Part shown: in pieces, positions 1-8,113 of the stretch
How the letters are laid out: the number at the start of each line of letters is the position of its first letter
How positions within the stretch are numbered: the stretch's first letter is position 1
NCBI RefSeq assembly: GCF_017776525.1
Contig: NZ_JACVEW010000013.1
Coordinates: 37,296-101,295, forward strand
DNA from: Marinobacterium alkalitolerans
GTDB lineage: Bacteria > Pseudomonadota > Gammaproteobacteria > Pseudomonadales > Balneatricaceae
Reading direction: 5' to 3'
Length of the DNA stretch: 64,000 nt
Translations under genes and position numbers: made by a program
The notes under the pieces: model-generated
What the model was told of the DNA's origin: nothing
Seen by the model: only the letters and a program-made list of their open reading frames with translations
Database searches by the model: none

Positions 1-580
1 GCATGCCCGAGATGGCAAACTTGCTGAACTCGGCTTCGCGGCGCGTCATCCATTGCAGCTGCTGCAGATTGCTGGAGAAAGGGCGCAGCAAGGCCTGCAG
101 TGCCAGGCGTGCGCCGTCATGCTCGCAACCCAGCAGCAGGGCCGTGGGGCGGGCAAACTGCGCCAGTGCCTGGCCTTGCTGCAGAGTATCGGGCAAGCAG
201 ATCACGGCCTGACGGTCGGGCTCGGGCAGTGCTGCCTGCAGACGGTCTGAAGCGCCGATGCCGAAGTTGCTCTGGTTGATCACCATGATGTCACCCTGTG
301 CGGTACGCCCGATCCTGCTACACAGTTCAAGTGCTGATGCCTGGTGTGCAGGGTGCATGGCCAGCCAGTGCACCGAGGCTGCATAAGCGTCTTCGGCATC
401 GACCTGGATAATGGCACCGTCCGCAAAGCCCTGCTGGATGGCATCCATCAGTCCGGGTTCGGCCTTCAGACTGCTGGCACCGGGTTCTTTTGACTGCACC
501 ATAACCCGGTTGCCGGTGCGGGCCAGCTCGGCGGTGGCAACCCAGGCGGCCAGTTCGTCGCCCCAGATGGCAATATTCAT
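1..580 (-). CDS. Partial protein resembling UDP-glucose/GDP-mannose dehydrogenases (C-terminus outside the window)
   Basis: The gene starts with ATG at 578-580 and runs off the left edge, so only about 193 residues are visible. The frame is open throughout. The end of the visible part (PTALLLG, then an LL-PF stretch, then REAEFSKFAISGM) matches the region of nucleotide-sugar dehydrogenases that leads into the central dimerisation helix. The N-terminus (MNIAIWGDELAAW) sits where the NAD-binding GxGxxG should be, but only the first glycine is kept. The usual PEFLREG motif reads PDTLQQG. It may therefore be a degenerate, non-catalytic or altered-cofactor member. Its start overlaps the pgi stop by 4 bp (ATGA), so the two are probably translationally coupled. 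Family membership is fairly secure; activity is not. Confidence 0.7.
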   Translation of the reverse strand, partial: MNIAIWGDELAAWVATAELARTGNRVMVQSKEPGASSLKAEPGLMDAIQQGFADGAIIQVDAEDAYAASVHWLAMHPAHQASALELCSRIGRTAQGDIMVINQSNFGIGASDRLQAALPEPDRQAVICLPDTLQQGQALAQFARPTALLLGCEHDGARLALQALLRPFSSNLQQLQWMTRREAEFSKFAISGM

Positions 581-2208
581 GGGGTGGTCTCCTCCTGATT
601 GACCCGATAAAGCTCAGCGAGCAGGCCGTCTGTAGCCTTGTCAAAAGCACCCGGGGAGGGCGCTTGTCCGATATGAGGCAGAAGTGTGTTGGCCATCTGC
701 TTACCCAGCTCGACCCCCCACTGGTCAAAGGGGTTGATGTCCCAAATAACGGACTGGACGAAAACCTTGTGCTCGTAAAGCGCAATCAGGGCTCCCAGCG
801 TTGCGGGCGAAAGCTGGTCAAGCAACAAGAGGGTGCTTGGCTGGTTGCCGGCATAATGCTGCCAGGGAGAGGCGCTGGACTGGTCGATCGCATCATCACC
901 AAGTGCCAGTACACGTGCCTGCGCCAGACAGTTGGCGAGGGTCAGTCTGTGTTGTGACTGCAGGGATTCCGAGGATTTTCCGTAGCGGGAGGCCGCGACA
1001 ATGAAGTCACACATGACAGGCTCGCTGCCCTGATGTAACAGCTGGTAGAAGGCGTGCTGAGCATTCGGGCCTATCTCGCCCCAGAGAACGGGGCAGGTGC
1101 GATGGCTGACAGGCTGGCCGCACCGGTCGACGGACTTGCCATTGCTTTCCATTTCCAGCTGTTCCAGGTAGGCCGGCAGGTGAGCCAGGCGGCCATCGTA
1201 AGGCAAAATGGCGTGGGCATGGATGTGCTGAAAGTTGATGTTCCAGATTTCGGTCAGGGCCAGCAGCACCGGCAGATTCTGGGACCAGTCCGCGTGCCGG
1301 AAGTGCTCGTCCATGCGCCAGGCGCCGTCAAGCAGGGCTCTGAACCCCTTCATTCCGATACGAACGGCAATGGAAAAACCGATGGTGGACCAGAGTGAAT
1401 AACGTCCGCCAACCCAGTCCCAGAAGTGCAGCAGGTTCTCTTTGGCCAGGCCCCACTCGAAAGCCTTGTCAGGGCAGGCGGTAATGCCGACAAAGTGACG
1501 CTTGAGCAGCAGGTCCTCGGGCATATGGCTGGCCTGCTTGAGCCAGTCGCGCGCCGTTGCTGCATTGGCCAGTGTATCCGCCGTGGTGAAAGACTTGGAG
1601 GAAACAATAAACAGTGTGCGTTCCGGGTCCAGGTGCTGCAGCAGGCTGGAGAGCTGGCTGCCGTCCATGGATGAAATGAAATGGGTCTGGATGGCACGTG
1701 CTCGGGGTGGCTGAAATTCTTCCAGTGCGTGACACACCATCATCGGACCAAGGTCAGACCCGCCAACACCGATGTTGACCAGCGTGTCGATGGGCTCGCC
1801 GCTGAAACCGCGCCACTGCTGCTTATGGAGCTGGTTGACCAGCACCTCCATGGCGCTCAGTGCAGACTGAACATCGCTGTTAATGTCTCGGCCGTCCAGG
1901 TTGAAAGCATGCTGGGGCGGGTAGCGAAGCGCGGTGTGCAGCGCCGGGCGGCGTTCGGTTTGGTTGACCGGAGCACCTGAAAACAGATCGTCTATCCACC
2001 GGTCCAGGTGGCAGCTGCCGGCGAGGGAGAGCAGCTGGTCGAGCACCTCGGAGGTCAGTCGCTGCCGGGAGAGGTCCAGGAGTATCTCGTCATGGCGGAA
2101 GCTGAACTGCTCAAAACGACCGGGCTGCATCAGCAGGCCTTTCAAATGCAGGTTGGCGTCCTTTTGTGCAGTGTCTTCGAGCCTGCGCCAGGCCTTCTGC
2201 TTGTCCAA
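577..2208 (-). CDS. pgi: Glucose-6-phosphate isomerase
   Basis: This enzyme interconverts glucose-6-phosphate and fructose-6-phosphate in cytoplasmic glycolysis and gluconeogenesis. At 543 residues it matches the usual length of about 550. The phosphosugar-binding motif IGVGGSDLGP lies at 146-155 and the signature LEMESNGKSV at 351-360, which includes the conserved catalytic glutamate (E354). A further conserved GEIGPNAQHAF segment follows. Both SIS domains appear intact. The gene is first in a minus-strand pair with the dehydrogenase-like gene at 1-580, overlapping it by 4 bp. No alternative identity is likely. Confidence 0.97.
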   Translation of the reverse strand: MDKQKAWRRLEDTAQKDANLHLKGLLMQPGRFEQFSFRHDEILLDLSRQRLTSEVLDQLLSLAGSCHLDRWIDDLFSGAPVNQTERRPALHTALRYPPQHAFNLDGRDINSDVQSALSAMEVLVNQLHKQQWRGFSGEPIDTLVNIGVGGSDLGPMMVCHALEEFQPPRARAIQTHFISSMDGSQLSSLLQHLDPERTLFIVSSKSFTTADTLANAATARDWLKQASHMPEDLLLKRHFVGITACPDKAFEWGLAKENLLHFWDWVGGRYSLWSTIGFSIAVRIGMKGFRALLDGAWRMDEHFRHADWSQNLPVLLALTEIWNINFQHIHAHAILPYDGRLAHLPAYLEQLEMESNGKSVDRCGQPVSHRTCPVLWGEIGPNAQHAFYQLLHQGSEPVMCDFIVAASRYGKSSESLQSQHRLTLANCLAQARVLALGDDAIDQSSASPWQHYAGNQPSTLLLLDQLSPATLGALIALYEHKVFVQSVIWDINPFDQWGVELGKQMANTLLPHIGQAPSPGAFDKATDGLLAELYRVNQEETTP

Positions 2209-2370
2209 GAAACTCTCCTTGATGACTTAACGGTTTTCCGAGCGGCATCTTATCGGCATTGGCGGGGGCAGAAAAGGGCCGGGCTACAGTGTCGCGAGTG
2301 TTGAGAGTATCATGCTCACTTTTATCCGGCGCTGGGGCCGGTTGGAACACCTGAGGGGATTAAAAATAAC

Positions 2371-2877
2371 ATGAAATGGGCCATTATCGTTTTCATCGTG
2401 ATGTCACTCATCGGCTCTATGCTCTGGGTGATGCCCAGCCCGCGGCAGCGCTATCAGGCAGACCTGCGGATGCGTGCGCGCAAGGCGGGGATTCAGGTAC
2501 AGCTTGCACGGCTGGAGCTGCCGCGTGCAAAAGGGGAAACCGAGGGCGAAACCTTGAGTGTGCCGGCCTATCGATTCCTCAGGCAGAACCTGGACCGTCA
2601 GGAGAAGGAAAATTGGCAGCGATGGCAGGTCCTGCGTATTGAAACGTTGAACCAGGAAGGGTTGCCTGCCGGCTGGAGCTGGCGCGATGAGGGGATGGCC
2701 CTGCAGGGGAGTGCGCTTGCAACGCTCCATACTTTGCTGGAGCAGCTGCCTGATGATGTGCTGGCGGTCGAGTCAACGCCGCTGCACCTTACCCTTTTCT
2801 GGCAGGAGCGCGGCGAGGCTGACAGGCTGGAAACGTTGAAAAGCCTGGCTGAACCTCTGCTGCGGGGAAAAATCTAG
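2371..2877 (+). CDS. Hypothetical membrane-anchored protein
   Basis: I do not recognise this 168-residue protein. It starts with a hydrophobic segment (about residues 3-21, KWAIIVFIVMSLIGSMLWVM), which is most likely a single N-terminal membrane anchor. A basic, then mixed, soluble region of about 145 residues follows and would face the periplasm or cytoplasm. GAGGGG upstream of ATG 2371 is a plausible ribosome site, although 14 bases away. The gene lies between pgi and topA and meets the minus-strand gene at 2874 tail to tail with a 4-bp overlap. No catalytic motif is visible. Confidence 0.7.
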   Translation: MKWAIIVFIVMSLIGSMLWVMPSPRQRYQADLRMRARKAGIQVQLARLELPRAKGETEGETLSVPAYRFLRQNLDRQEKENWQRWQVLRIETLNQEGLPAGWSWRDEGMALQGSALATLHTLLEQLPDDVLAVESTPLHLTLFWQERGEADRLETLKSLAEPLLRGKI

Positions 2878-3596
2878 TTGCTGTTTTGCTCGTTAAGGTA
2901 CTCATCCAGTGATTCCGCCAGCGCACCGGCTCCCCAGGTGCGTTTGGGCTGAATCTGGTCGATGAGGGTTTGCAGCTCATCCAGTCGCGATTGCTTTTGA
3001 CGCTGGGGCGCACTGGCGCGAACCAGAACCGCTTTGGCATGACGCAGGTGGGTCAGCGCGGTGTGCTTGTCCCCCGCTTCCAGCAATCGGTTGGCCTGAA
3101 CCTGATGGGCATCGGCCACCAGCGACACATTCAGCCAGTACAGCTCCTGCTGGTAGGTTCTGGCCAGTTGGCCCGTCATTTTGCCGGCCTTGGCCATTTC
3201 CACGATCAGCTTTTCGGCGTAGTTGATGTAGATCTGGGCCCGCTTGACCGCACGGTCACTGCTGAAACGCGTTTTGTCAGGCTTGCTTCGGTCACTGCTT
3301 TCTTTCAGCTGGCTGATATCGGTCATGAGCTCCGAGTCGGGAGCGAGGAGGCTGATCTCTTCAATCAGGGCCATGGCGTGCTGGTTCAGCTTGTCGACGA
3401 TGTCCTGACGGCAGCCGGCTTCCTTGAGGATGGCAAGGGCGTGCAGCGTATGTTCTGCCTGGGTGCTGAGCCAGTTAAGCCGCTCGCGTTTGGCCTCTGA
3501 CATCTGCTCGCGCGATGTGACGACATAGTTCACAACCAGCGCCATTATGCCGACGCCGGCGAGTAGAATGACAAGATACAGGTTGTCTCCAAGCAT
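2874..3596 (-). CDS. Conserved hypothetical protein with N-terminal membrane anchor and helical domain
   Basis: From ATG 3594-3596 this gives 240 residues. A transmembrane segment at about 5-25 (LYLVILLAGVGIMALVVNYVV) is followed by an almost wholly helical region rich in Lys, Arg, Glu, Gln and Leu. The region may form a helical bundle or coiled coils facing the cytoplasm. An upstream ATG at 3621-3623 would add nine residues, and neither start has a strong ribosome site. A gene of this kind beside topA is conserved in Pseudomonas (the PA3010 position), but I know of no assigned function. It is transcribed away from topA. Confidence 0.7.
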   Translation of the reverse strand: MLGDNLYLVILLAGVGIMALVVNYVVTSREQMSEAKRERLNWLSTQAEHTLHALAILKEAGCRQDIVDKLNQHAMALIEEISLLAPDSELMTDISQLKESSDRSKPDKTRFSSDRAVKRAQIYINYAEKLIVEMAKAGKMTGQLARTYQQELYWLNVSLVADAHQVQANRLLEAGDKHTALTHLRHAKAVLVRASAPQRQKQSRLDELQTLIDQIQPKRTWGAGALAESLDEYLNEQNSN

Positions 3597-3697
3597 TGGG
3601 TTTGGCACTCTGAAAAAAAGCATCAATATACGTCAGTATGGTGCCTTATTGTAAAAAAAACCGCAGCCAACTGATATGCCGTAGTTTCAGAGACTGC

Positions 3698-3726
3698 TTG
3701 ACGCTGGCGTTTCACCATCTTATATA
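3698..3726 (+). promoter_or_regulatory. Sigma70 promoter of topA
   Basis: A -35 box TTGACG (3698-3703), a 17-bp spacer and a -10 box TATATA (3721-3726) lie 46 bp before the topA ATG. Spacing is ideal and both boxes are one mismatch or less from strong matches. It is the only good promoter candidate between the two divergent genes. Transcription start has not been shown. Confidence 0.7.
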
Positions 3727-3772
3727 TGCCGGCAGTTTCTGAGTTGCCCGTTTTCATAAGGATCCGTATCTC

Positions 3773-6406
3773 ATGGGAAAAAGCCTTGTCATTGTCGAGT
3801 CGCCGGCAAAGGCCAAAACGATCAACAAGTATCTGGGCAGCCAGTATGTGGTCAAATCGAGTGTGGGCCATATACGCGACCTGCCGACCAGTGGCAGCGC
3901 GAGCAAGACTGACCCCAAGGAGCGCGCGCGCCAGGCCGCCCGGACTCGAAAAATGTCGCCTGAAGAGAAGGCCGAGTATAAAAAGCGCAAGGCACACCAG
4001 CAGTTGATTGCCCGCATGGGGGTGGATCCTGACCATGACTGGGAAGCGCATTACGAAGTGCTGCCCGGCAAGGAAAAGGTGGTCGAGGAGCTGCGCAAGC
4101 TCGCCAAGAATGCCGATGCCATCTATCTCGCAACGGATTTGGACCGCGAAGGGGAGGCAATCGCCTGGCACCTGCGGGAGGCCATTGGGGGAGATGATGA
4201 TCGCTATCGCCGCGTGGTGTTCAACGAGATCACCAAGAAGGCGATTCAGGAGGCGTTCTCAGAGCCCAGCGAGCTGGACTTGAACCGTGTCAATGCGCAG
4301 CAGGCACGGCGCTTCCTTGACCGTGTTGTCGGCTACATGCTGTCTCCGCTGTTGTGGGAGAAGATCGCACGCGGTCTGTCAGCCGGGCGTGTTCAGTCCG
4401 TTGCGGTGAAGTTGATCGTTGAGCGCGAGCGCGAAATTCGGGCGTTTATTCCTGAAGAATACTGGGAAGTGCATGCGGATACACTGACAGCCGCAGAATC
4501 CCCGCTGCGCCTACAGGTGACGCGCGCCGAAGGCAAGGCGTTCCGTCCTGTCAGTGCGGAAGAAACCGAGCAGCATCTGGCCCGGTTGCGCGCAGGCAGT
4601 TTTGAAGTCAAAAAGCGGGAAGACCGCCCCACCAGCAGCAAGCCTTCCGCGCCGTTTATTACCTCGACGCTGCAACAGGCCGCCTCAACCCGCCTGAGCT
4701 TCGGTGTCAAAAAGACCATGATGCTGGCTCAGCGTCTTTACGAGGCGGGCTACATCACGTACATGCGTACCGACTCAACCAACCTGAGTGCAGAGGCGGT
4801 GGAGAGCTGCCGTGAATATATTTGCGAGCACTTTGGCGATGACTACCTGCCGTCGGACCCGGTCAGTTACAGCAGCAAGGAGGGGGCACAGGAAGCGCAC
4901 GAGGCGATTCGTCCGTCCGATGTGACCCTGACTGTAGAGCAGCTCAAGGGTATGGAGCCGGACGCACTGCGGCTTTATGATCTGATCCGCCGTCAGTTCA
5001 TGGCGTGCCAGATGACCCCGGCCCGCTACACCAGTACCCGTATTCACGTCGCCTGCGGCGACTACGAGCTGTCCACCAAAGGGCGAATCCTGCGCTTTGA
5101 TGGTTACACACGCGTGCTGCCGCCCAAGAGCCGCAGTGATGAAGATGTGATTCTGCCGGATGTCCAGCAGGGTGAAGTGCTGCAGTTGCAGGAACTGGAA
5201 CCCAAGCAGCACTTTACCAAGCCGGCACCGCGCTACTCTGAAGCCAGTCTCGTCAAGGAATTGGAGAAGCGGGGTATTGGCCGTCCTTCCACCTATGCTT
5301 CCATTATTTCGACCATCCAGGACCGTGGCTACGTTGAAGTCCAGGGGCGCCGTTTTTACGCCTGCAAAATGGGTGACATTGTTACCGAGCGCCTGAACGA
5401 GAACTTCTCTGATCTGATGGATTACAGCTTCACAGCCCGGATGGAGCAAAAGCTCGATGAAGTGGCCGAGGGCAGCACTGATTGGAAAGAGCTGCTCAAT
5501 CGCTTCTACTCGGGCTTTACCGAAAAGCTGGGCGAGGCTCAGGGAGATGAGCAGGGCATGCGCCCCAACACCCCGACCGAGACGGATATCGCCTGTCCTG
5601 AGTGTGGTCGGCCGATGATGATTCGCACCGCCAGCACCGGTGTTTTTCTGGGCTGTTCCGGCTACAACCTGCCGCCCAAGGAGCGCTGCAAATCGACCAT
5701 CAACCTGATTCCCGGAGATGAGGTGGTCAGTGTGGATGGTGATGACGAGGAAGAGTCTCGCATTCTGCGCAACAAGCATCGCTGTAAGATCTGTGATGCC
5801 GCCATGGACTCCTACCTGATCGACGAAAAGCGCAAGTTGCACGTGTGCGGCAACAACCCGGACTGCTCGGGCTTTGAGGTTGAGCACGGCAGCTTCAAGA
5901 TCAAGGGATATGACGGTCCCAGTATCGAGTGCGACAAATGTGGCGCTGAAATGCAGCTCAAAACCGGCCGCTTTGGCAAGTTTTTCGGGTGTACCAATGC
6001 CGAGTGCAAGAATACGCGCAAGCTGTTGAAGAACGGCGAGCCGGCACCCCCCAAGATGGACCCCGTACCCATGCCGGAGCTGCAGTGTCAGAAAGTGGAT
6101 GACACCTATGTGCTGCGTGATGGCGCCAGTGGGTTGTTCCTGGCCGCAAGCCAGTTCCCGAAAAAGCGTGAAACGCGCGCGCCGCTGGTATCGGAAATTG
6201 TGCCGCACAGGGAAGAGATTGATCCCAAGTACGACTATCTCATGCGTGCGCCGCAGCAGGATCCGGAAGGTAATCCGGCCGTGATTCGTTACAGCCGCAA
6301 GACCAAGGAGCAGTATGTGATGTCCGAAGTTGATGGCAAGGCGACTGGCTGGAAGGCATTCTACCGAGACGGCAGCTGGCATGAAGAAACCGGTCGCAAG
6401 CGTTGA
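3773..6406 (+). CDS. topA: DNA topoisomerase I
   Basis: Type IA topoisomerase that relaxes negative supercoils in the nucleoid. The 877-residue protein carries the TOPRIM domain at the N-terminus ([15 protein letters not shown]; acidic TDLDREGEA at about 121-129). The active-site tyrosine is Y330 in [10 protein letters not shown]. Beyond about residue 590 there are several C4 zinc-ribbon repeats (CPECG, CKICD, CDKCG with paired downstream cysteines) and a basic tail. Length and order match the E. coli enzyme (865 residues). A strong promoter precedes it at 3698-3726. The neighbourhood (DUF6586 gene, sulA, lexA) matches Pseudomonas. Confidence 0.98.
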   Translation: MGKSLVIVESPAKAKTINKYLGSQYVVKSSVGHIRDLPTSGSASKTDPKERARQAARTRKMSPEEKAEYKKRKAHQQLIARMGVDPDHDWEAHYEVLPGKEKVVEELRKLAKNADAIYLATDLDREGEAIAWHLREAIGGDDDRYRRVVFNEITKKAIQEAFSEPSELDLNRVNAQQARRFLDRVVGYMLSPLLWEKIARGLSAGRVQSVAVKLIVEREREIRAFIPEEYWEVHADTLTAAESPLRLQVTRAEGKAFRPVSAEETEQHLARLRAGSFEVKKREDRPTSSKPSAPFITSTLQQAASTRLSFGVKKTMMLAQRLYEAGYITYMRTDSTNLSAEAVESCREYICEHFGDDYLPSDPVSYSSKEGAQEAHEAIRPSDVTLTVEQLKGMEPDALRLYDLIRRQFMACQMTPARYTSTRIHVACGDYELSTKGRILRFDGYTRVLPPKSRSDEDVILPDVQQGEVLQLQELEPKQHFTKPAPRYSEASLVKELEKRGIGRPSTYASIISTIQDRGYVEVQGRRFYACKMGDIVTERLNENFSDLMDYSFTARMEQKLDEVAEGSTDWKELLNRFYSGFTEKLGEAQGDEQGMRPNTPTETDIACPECGRPMMIRTASTGVFLGCSGYNLPPKERCKSTINLIPGDEVVSVDGDDEEESRILRNKHRCKICDAAMDSYLIDEKRKLHVCGNNPDCSGFEVEHGSFKIKGYDGPSIECDKCGAEMQLKTGRFGKFFGCTNAECKNTRKLLKNGEPAPPKMDPVPMPELQCQKVDDTYVLRDGASGLFLAASQFPKKRETRAPLVSEIVPHREEIDPKYDYLMRAPQQDPEGNPAVIRYSRKTKEQYVMSEVDGKATGWKAFYRDGSWHEETGRKR

Positions 6407-6446
6407 GCTTGCGGCCGTTATAACAGGGAATGAAAGAGGCTAGAGC

Positions 6447-6974
6447 ATGAGTGATACCTATGCGGTCAGGACCAATCAAAAACTGAATTTTGCACGCTTG
6501 CATATCAAGGCGCTGGTTCAGGCTCAGGAAGCTTCACAGTGGAGTAAGCATGCTCGGATCGAGTCCTATCATGAATCGATCCTGTTTTTCATGGCCAGCG
6601 GCTATGCGTCACTGTTGAGAGAGATCGCTGAAAATTATGCGCTTGATACGGCAGCCGTGCGCAACTTTGCTGATCTTCAGCAGCAGCTGGAAAAGACCGG
6701 GCAGGAATCTCCGGAGGCCTCAGAGCTGATCCAGCTGGAGCAGGATCAGCAAAGCTGGCTGCATAAGATGCTTGCAGCTTACGATGCCTGCTGGTCGGCT
6801 GCCGATGGGCCGGTCGCCAGACCGGCGTCAGAAAGCAGCCTGTCAGAGATACATGTGCTTCAGGTGAATCCTGATCATGCTGAAGATCAGGATATGCTGG
6901 CCGAATTCAATCAATGGCTGGACCAGTTCCGAACTCTGATTGAGCGCCTCAGAGCCAACATGCAGGAGTGGTAA
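6447..6974 (+). CDS. DUF6586-like hypothetical protein
   Basis: A 175-residue, mainly helical, soluble protein starting MSDTYAVRTNQKLNFARLHI. Its sequence and place between topA and sulA-lexA match the Pseudomonas gene at the PA3009 position, a family known as DUF6586. No function is established and I see no catalytic or binding motif. The N-terminal half resembles helical packing proteins, with conserved Asn, Arg and Trp residues. It lies 40 bp behind topA on the same strand and may be co-transcribed with it. It converges on sulA with a single base between the stop codons. Confidence 0.7.
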   Translation: MSDTYAVRTNQKLNFARLHIKALVQAQEASQWSKHARIESYHESILFFMASGYASLLREIAENYALDTAAVRNFADLQQQLEKTGQESPEASELIQLEQDQQSWLHKMLAAYDACWSAADGPVARPASESSLSEIHVLQVNPDHAEDQDMLAEFNQWLDQFRTLIERLRANMQEW

Positions 6975-6975
6975 C

Positions 6976-7371
6976 CTAGCCGCGGACCAGAACACCCAGG
7001 CAGGCGCCCATACATGCAAAGGGGTTGAGCCGGTCCGCGTTCAATGTATGTTGCTCATTGCTCCAGCCGATAACGGTATGGGATGTGCCGGCAGAGAGAG
7101 TGCGACTGAATAGGTGCTCCAGTGAGCTCGCCTTCGTCTTGAGGACGCGAATGTGGCGGAGGTTCGCACCTGCTTCTGTCAGCAGGTCGCGGCTCAGGCT
7201 GCACGGCGGGTTGATCAATGTCAGCCAGCGATCCTGATGACTCAGCTGCGCAATCATGGGCAAGAGTACCGGCTGGAGCGAAACCTGACTGTTATGCAGC
7301 AGAATTTCGGTCATCTTGGACTCTGTTGCTGCCTCTACCTGTTCGGTTCTGCGGTAATCGATGGCTGGCAT
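6976..7371 (-). CDS. sulA: Cell division inhibitor SulA
   Basis: SulA binds FtsZ and blocks septation during the SOS response. This 131-residue protein is shorter than E. coli SulA (169) but keeps the RecA-like core: LPMIAQLSHQDRWLTLINPP, an LLTEAG segment, and a conserved run around RVLKTKASSLEHLFSRTL. The assignment rests on this pattern and on position, 14 bp downstream of lexA on the same strand. That is the lexA-sulA arrangement of Pseudomonas. GAGGG precedes ATG 7371. It should be expressed from the LexA-controlled promoter at 8021-8048. Confidence 0.88.
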   Translation of the reverse strand: MPAIDYRRTEQVEAATESKMTEILLHNSQVSLQPVLLPMIAQLSHQDRWLTLINPPCSLSRDLLTEAGANLRHIRVLKTKASSLEHLFSRTLSAGTSHTVIGWSNEQHTLNADRLNPFACMGACLGVLVRG

Positions 7372-7385
7372 GGAACAACCCTCTG

Positions 7386-7991
7386 TCAGTGGCCTTGCCG
7401 AATCACGCCGACGCCCAGCCCCTCGATGACCAGCTCCTCTGCGGTAAGGTCTACTTCAATCGGGGCGAACTCTTCGTTCTCGGCAATGAGATAAACTTTG
7501 TGGTCTTCACGCTTGAAGCGTTTGACCGTCACTTCGTCGCCAATCCGTGCGACGACGATCTGTCCATCCCTGGCGTCACGCGTCTGGTGTACGGCCAGAA
7601 GATCACCATCCAGAATGCCCACATCCTTCATGCTCATGCCTTTCACTCGCAGCAAATAGTCTGCGCGTGGTCGGAAGAAGTCAGCCGATATGGTGCAGTG
7701 ATCTTCTACGTGCTGCTGGGCCAGTATCGGCTCGCCAGCCGCCACCTGACCGATCACGGGCAGACCTTCATCGGGCGTGTCCGGCTCGGGCAGGCGAATG
7801 CCGCGAGACGTCCCCTTGGTCAACTCGATAGCCCCTTTGCGCGCCAGTGCCTTCAAGTGTTCTTCGGCAGCATTGGCGGAGCGGAAGCCCAGTTCGCGCG
7901 CAATGTCGGCACGTGTAGGGGGGTATCCGGTTGTGTCGATATAGTGACGAATGCAGTCCAGCACTTCAGTTTGTCGTTTGGTCAGTTTCAT
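7386..7991 (-). CDS. lexA: SOS repressor LexA
   Basis: Transcriptional repressor of DNA-damage genes, inactivated by RecA-stimulated self-cleavage. The 201-residue protein has an N-terminal winged helix ([14 protein letters not shown] through about 65). The cleavage site is A85-G86 in QVAAGEP. The Ser-Lys dyad is S120 (VKGMSM) and K157 (VTVKRF). All are present, so it should be functional. The gene is followed by sulA, and two LexA operators lie upstream in the divergent region with dinG, giving autoregulation. Confidence 0.98.
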   Translation of the reverse strand: MKLTKRQTEVLDCIRHYIDTTGYPPTRADIARELGFRSANAAEEHLKALARKGAIELTKGTSRGIRLPEPDTPDEGLPVIGQVAAGEPILAQQHVEDHCTISADFFRPRADYLLRVKGMSMKDVGILDGDLLAVHQTRDARDGQIVVARIGDEVTVKRFKREDHKVYLIAENEEFAPIEVDLTAEELVIEGLGVGVIRQGH

Positions 7992-8013
7992 AGCGGCCGT
8001 TACTCAATCGATT

Positions 8014-8033
8014 TACTGTGATTTTATACAGTA
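8014..8033. promoter_or_regulatory. LexA operator 1 (SOS box)
   Basis: TACTGTGATTTTATACAGTA fits CTGT-N8-ACAG exactly in both conserved half-sites (8016-8019 and 8028-8031), including the flanking TA. It covers the proposed -10 of the lexA promoter. It lies 23 bp before the lexA start codon, so binding would block lexA-sulA transcription. Confidence 0.95.
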
Positions 8034-8048
8034 AAGTCTGTCCGTCAA
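8021..8048 (-). promoter_or_regulatory. Promoter of lexA-sulA
   Basis: On the minus strand, TTGACG (8043-8048) and TAAAAT (8021-8026) are separated by 16 bp. The -10 lies inside LexA operator 1, as expected for an autoregulated gene. The start site is inferred only. Confidence 0.6.
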
Positions 8049-8055
8049 GCTTAAT

Positions 8056-8071
8056 CTGTTTATATATCCAG
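8056..8071. promoter_or_regulatory. LexA operator 2 (SOS box, one mismatch)
   Basis: CTGTTTATATATCCAG has the full left half-site, the AT-rich TATATAT centre and a right half-site CCAG in place of ACAG. Its centre is 40 bp from that of operator 1. It lies in the -35 region of the likely dinG promoter (-10 TAAAAT at 8080-8085), so it probably controls dinG and may help repress lexA. Confidence 0.75.
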
Positions 8072-8113
8072 TGGTTTGTTAAAATGCGCCCGGTTCTGAG
8101 ATGAGGAAATAGC

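Noticed and set aside
4775..6382. 535-codon open frame opposite topA
   Set aside because: Antisense shadow of a complete topA gene.
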